A stretch of DNA of 7,122 bases from Ruminococcus sp. (GTDB lineage: Bacteria; Bacillota; Clostridia; Oscillospirales; Ruminococcaceae), in NCBI GenBank assembly GCA_017622635.1, contig JAGAQS010000094.1, positions 1 to 7,122 on the forward strand, given 5' to 3'. The notes under the pieces are model-generated. The model did not search any database, had not been told where the DNA came from, and was given only the letters and a program-made list of their open reading frames with translations. Below are positions 4,716 to 7,122 of this stretch, one piece after another. Made by a program: the position numbers and the translations under genes. Position 1 is the stretch's first letter; each line of letters starts with the position of its first letter.

Positions 4716-6761
4716 ATGGAGATTATGCCTGAAAAACTTTTCGGCGGAACAGAAACTTTAAAGGGTGTAGGAGAGGCAAAGGCTGAAAAATATCTGAAAC
4801 TCGGTATAAAATCGGTCTATGACCTGCTTTGTCATTTTCCGAAAAACTACCTTGATTTTCACAATAACGTTTCAATAGAAGATTCGGAAGTCAATGAATA
4901 CAACTGTCTTAAACTTAAAATAAAAAGCAAGTCAGCACCGCAGGCAGTGAGAAACAGGCTTGTTGTGTGCAAGGCTGTTGCAACCGACGGCACTGACGAT
5001 ATAACCGTTGTGATGTTCAATAATGTCTATGCATTTCAGTACCTAAAAACAGGATATGAATATTATATGTACGGTAAAGTTACGGAGAATCTTTTCGGCA
5101 AGGAAATAACTTCGCCTGTTTATATACATTCGGGTGAAAAAAATTTCATTCAGCCTATATATAAACTCACTCAGGGACTTACCGTAAATGTATTGCGTAA
5201 TGATATGAAACAGGCTATTGCTCTCATGAAAAGTGAACCGTTCGAAACACTGCCCGAAAGTATCATGAAAAAATACAATCTTTGTCCGCTTATGTGGTCT
5301 CTTGAAAATATCCATTTCCCCGAAAGCAAAGTTTCGGCTGATATGGCACGCCGTCGGCTCGCTTTTGACGAACTTCTTAAACTACAGCTTGGTATGATGA
5401 TTATGAAAAACCGTTCAAGAACGCACACAGGCTTTAAAATGGACAGTTCCGTTAAAATTTCCGACTTTGTAAAGAGTCTGCCATTTGAACTGACAGGCGA
5501 CCAGAAAAAAGCGTCCCTTGAAATAATAAAAGACCTCTGCCGTGATGTACCTATGAACAGGCTTTTACAGGGTGATGTAGGAAGCGGAAAGACTGCCGTT
5601 GCAGGAATTGCCTGTTGTTTTGCGGCAAGAAACGGTGTACAGTCCGCACTTATGGCACCCACCGAAATACTCGCCGTCCAGCATTACAGGACTTTAAGCA
5701 GTTTCTTTGAACCGTTCGGAATTAAAGTCTGTCTGCTTACAGGTTCACTGAAAAGCAGGGAAAAAAATGAACTCCGTGAAAAAATAGCCAGCGGTGAATA
5801 TGATGTAATTGTAGGCACTCACGCTATTATACAGAAAGACGTTGAATATAAATCTCTTGGTCTTGTTATAACGGACGAACAGCACCGTTTTGGTGTTGCA
5901 CAAAGAACGGCTCTCGCAGAAAAGGGAAATACTCCCCACAAGCTCGTAATGTCAGCCACTCCCATACCACGAACACTCGCACTTATTATTTACGGTGATT
6001 TGGATATATCGGTTATTGCACAGTTACCAAAAGGCAGAAAACCTATAAAAACTTATGCCATTACGGGAAAAATGCGTCACAGGGCTTTTAATTTTGTACG
6101 TCAACGTCTTGCGGAGGGCAGACAGGCATATGTTGTATGCCCCATGATTGAGGAGAGCGAAAGTGAACTTTTTGCAGTAAAGTCATATGCCGAAAATGCC
6201 GTAAAATCCGACCTTGCAGGTTACAGGACGGAACTTCTTCACGGTAAAATGAAACCTGCCGAAAAAGACAGTGTTATGAATGATTTCCGTGACGGAAAAA
6301 TTGATGTGCTTATATGTACGACGGTTGTTGAGGTAGGCGTGGACGTTCCCAATGCGTCAGTTATTGTTATAGAAAACGCCGAACGTTTCGGACTTTCACA
6401 GATTCACCAGTTGAGAGGACGTGTGGGACGTGGACAGTTTGAAAGTACCTGCATACTTATAACAGACAACACTTCCGAAGAATGTCTGCACAGAATGAAA
6501 ATAATGTCGTCCAAGACAGACGGCTTTGAAATTTCTGAAGAAGATTTGAAAATGCGTGGACCGGGTGACTTTTTCGGAAACGCACAGCACGGACTGCCTC
6601 CAATGAAAATAGCTGACCTTTCGTGCAGTAATGAGATTATGAACATGGCACGGGAATGTGCGGGGGAAATTCTCGGAGATGACCCCATGCTTGAAAAAGA
6701 ATGTTATCACTCTCTTAAAATGGACGTTATAAGACTTTTTGACAAGGATATAACAGGTTAA
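4716..6761 (+). CDS. recG: ATP-dependent DNA helicase RecG
   Basis: RecG is a superfamily 2 helicase that remodels stalled replication forks and branch-migrates Holliday junctions. At 681 residues it matches the Bacillus protein (682) and appears complete. An N-terminal helix-hairpin-helix-like segment ([17 protein letters not shown]) is followed by the OB-fold wedge domain at about 60-160. Helicase motifs are Walker A GDVGSGKT (286-293), [14 protein letters not shown], the DEQH box (387-390), SATPIPRT (413-420) and QLRGRVGRG (565-573). The C-terminal segment includes RGPGDFFG (614-621), corresponding to the TRG region that couples ATP use to translocation. The start is ambiguous: AAGGAG (4707-4712) is only 3 nt before ATG 4716 but 12 nt before the in-frame ATG 4725, so the protein may begin at MPEKLFGG. 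It follows the dockerin gene closely. No GC-rich terminator is visible after it. Confidence 0.98.
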   Translation: MEIMPEKLFGGTETLKGVGEAKAEKYLKLGIKSVYDLLCHFPKNYLDFHNNVSIEDSEVNEYNCLKLKIKSKSAPQAVRNRLVVCKAVATDGTDDITVVMFNNVYAFQYLKTGYEYYMYGKVTENLFGKEITSPVYIHSGEKNFIQPIYKLTQGLTVNVLRNDMKQAIALMKSEPFETLPESIMKKYNLCPLMWSLENIHFPESKVSADMARRRLAFDELLKLQLGMMIMKNRSRTHTGFKMDSSVKISDFVKSLPFELTGDQKKASLEIIKDLCRDVPMNRLLQGDVGSGKTAVAGIACCFAARNGVQSALMAPTEILAVQHYRTLSSFFEPFGIKVCLLTGSLKSREKNELREKIASGEYDVIVGTHAIIQKDVEYKSLGLVITDEQHRFGVAQRTALAEKGNTPHKLVMSATPIPRTLALIIYGDLDISVIAQLPKGRKPIKTYAITGKMRHRAFNFVRQRLAEGRQAYVVCPMIEESESELFAVKSYAENAVKSDLAGYRTELLHGKMKPAEKDSVMNDFRDGKIDVLICTTVVEVGVDVPNASVIVIENAERFGLSQIHQLRGRVGRGQFESTCILITDNTSEECLHRMKIMSSKTDGFEISEEDLKMRGPGDFFGNAQHGLPPMKIADLSCSNEIMNMARECAGEILGDDPMLEKECYHSLKMDVIRLFDKDITG

Positions 6762-6857
6762 TCAATGTTTTTTTGAAAATTTTTCGTACATTTTTTGCGG
6801 ATATACCGTTATTCTCAATTTTTTTCAAAAAAATCTGAAATTTTTTTCAAAAAATGC
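6762..6857. other. A/T-tract region upstream of the tRNA promoter
   Basis: This spacer is dominated by T- and A-runs: T7 at 6768-6774, T5 at 6780-6784, T6 at 6791-6796, then T7-C-A7 (6819-6833) and T7-C-A6 (6841-6854). The last two are near copies 22 bp apart and are followed directly by the -35 box, an arrangement like an UP element or curved DNA that strengthens stable-RNA promoters. I see no gene and no convincing recG terminator. Confidence 0.5.
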
Positions 6858-6886
6858 TTGACAAATCGGAAAACCTGTGCTATAAT
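6858..6886 (+). promoter_or_regulatory. Consensus promoter of the tRNA operon
   Basis: TTGACA (6858-6863), a 17-bp spacer and TATAAT (6881-6886) are both perfect, and TGC before the -10 adds an extended -10 element. Start of transcription is expected near 6893, about 40 nt before the first tRNA. Confidence 0.9.
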
Positions 6887-6893
6887 AATATAC

Positions 6894-6913
6894 GTCGTCA
6901 GGGACAAGACGAC
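6894..6913 (+). other. Leader hairpin at the 5' end of the tRNA precursor
   Basis: GTCGTC (6894-6899) pairs perfectly with GACGAC (6908-6913) around an 8-nt loop. It lies right at the predicted transcript start. It could stabilise the precursor or guide its processing, but it has no T-tract and so is not a terminator. Confidence 0.4.
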
Positions 6914-6932
6914 AAAATGTTAAGAAAGTAAT

Positions 6933-7008
6933 GGGGGTTTAGCTCAGCTGGGAGAGCATCTGCCTTACAAGCAGAGGGTCACAGGTTCGAGCCCTGTAGT
7001 CCCCACCA
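6933..7008 (+). tRNA. tRNA-Val (anticodon TAC), CCA encoded
   Basis: A complete cloverleaf is visible: acceptor 6933-6939 with 6998-7004 (two G-U pairs), D-stem GCTC/GAGC, anticodon stem TCTGC/GCAGA around loop CTTACAA, and T-arm ACAGG-TTCGAGC-CCTGT. The anticodon is TAC at 6966-6968, reading Val codons. Discriminator A (7005) and an encoded CCA (7006-7008) end the gene. Confidence 0.96.
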
Positions 7009-7012
7009 GAAG

Positions 7013-7086
7013 GGCCCGGTGGTTCAGTTGGTTAGAACGCCGCCCTGTCACGGCGGAGGTCGAGAGTTCGAGTCTCTTCCGGGTCG
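7013..7086 (+). tRNA. tRNA-Asp (anticodon GTC), no encoded CCA
   Basis: Acceptor GGCCCGG (7013-7019) pairs with CCGGGTC (7079-7085) with one G-U. The D-stem is GTTC/GAAC, the anticodon stem CCGCC/GGCGG surrounds loop CTGTCAC, and the T-arm is GAGAG-TTCGAGT-CTCTT. The anticodon is GTC at 7047-7049, and discriminator G (7086) fits Asp. The bases after it are CTT, so CCA must be added by nucleotidyltransferase, unlike the tRNA 4 nt upstream. Confidence 0.95.
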
Positions 7087-7097
7087 CTTTCTTATCT

Positions 7098-7122
7098 GCT
7101 TCTGTAGCTCAGTCGGTAGAGC
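7098..7122 (+). tRNA. 5' part of a third tRNA, cut by window end
   Basis: GCTTCTG would be the 5' acceptor strand, followed by T8, A9, the D-stem GCTC (7107-7110), a D-loop with GG, and GAGC at the window end. The anticodon lies outside. The start resembles tRNA-Thr(GGT) of Firmicutes, but this is only a guess. Confidence 0.8.

Noticed and set aside
6797..6808. CGG-ATATA-CCG as a recG terminator
   Set aside because: The stem has only 3 bp and is not followed by a T-tract at the right distance.

Overview
The window looks like chromosome from a low-GC, Gram-positive anaerobe of the Clostridia, most likely a Ruminococcus-like member of the Oscillospiraceae. The evidence is sporulation genes (spoVAC, spoVS), a secreted protein with a type I dockerin, AAAGGAG-type ribosome binding sites, near-consensus sigma-A promoters and AT-rich spacers. 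The genus is inferred from gene style only.

Layout. Bases 2-1738 hold the 3' part of a membrane sensor histidine kinase. Its frame is already open at the left edge, and it carries an unusual low-complexity extracytoplasmic linker. A stand-alone spoVAC follows (1795-2229). Bases 2230-2807 have no convincing protein gene. They do contain a minus-strand transcription unit: a TTGACT-17-TATAAT promoter, about 120 nt without an AUG, a CU-rich stretch complementary to Shine-Dalgarno sequences, and a hairpin followed by a T-tract. This is a candidate small RNA and the most novel item here. Next come ymdB (2808-3578) and spoVS (3724-3984), a pair that is also adjacent in Bacillus, here without the RNase Y gene in front. 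A spoVS terminator, a short secreted dockerin protein (4056-4697) and complete recG (from 4716 to 6761) follow. The right end is a tRNA operon with its own consensus promoter: tRNA-Val(TAC), tRNA-Asp(GTC) and the first 25 nt of a third tRNA.

How the genes relate. spoVAC, ymdB and spoVS all belong to sporulation or developmental regulation in Firmicutes, so the centre of the window is a small sporulation neighbourhood. The kinase, dockerin protein, RecG and tRNAs are functionally unrelated neighbours. All protein genes run on the plus strand; the candidate small RNA is the only minus-strand unit and converges on spoVAC. The spoVS and tRNA promoters share almost the same -35/spacer/-10 sequence, which suggests a common strong housekeeping promoter type in this genome.
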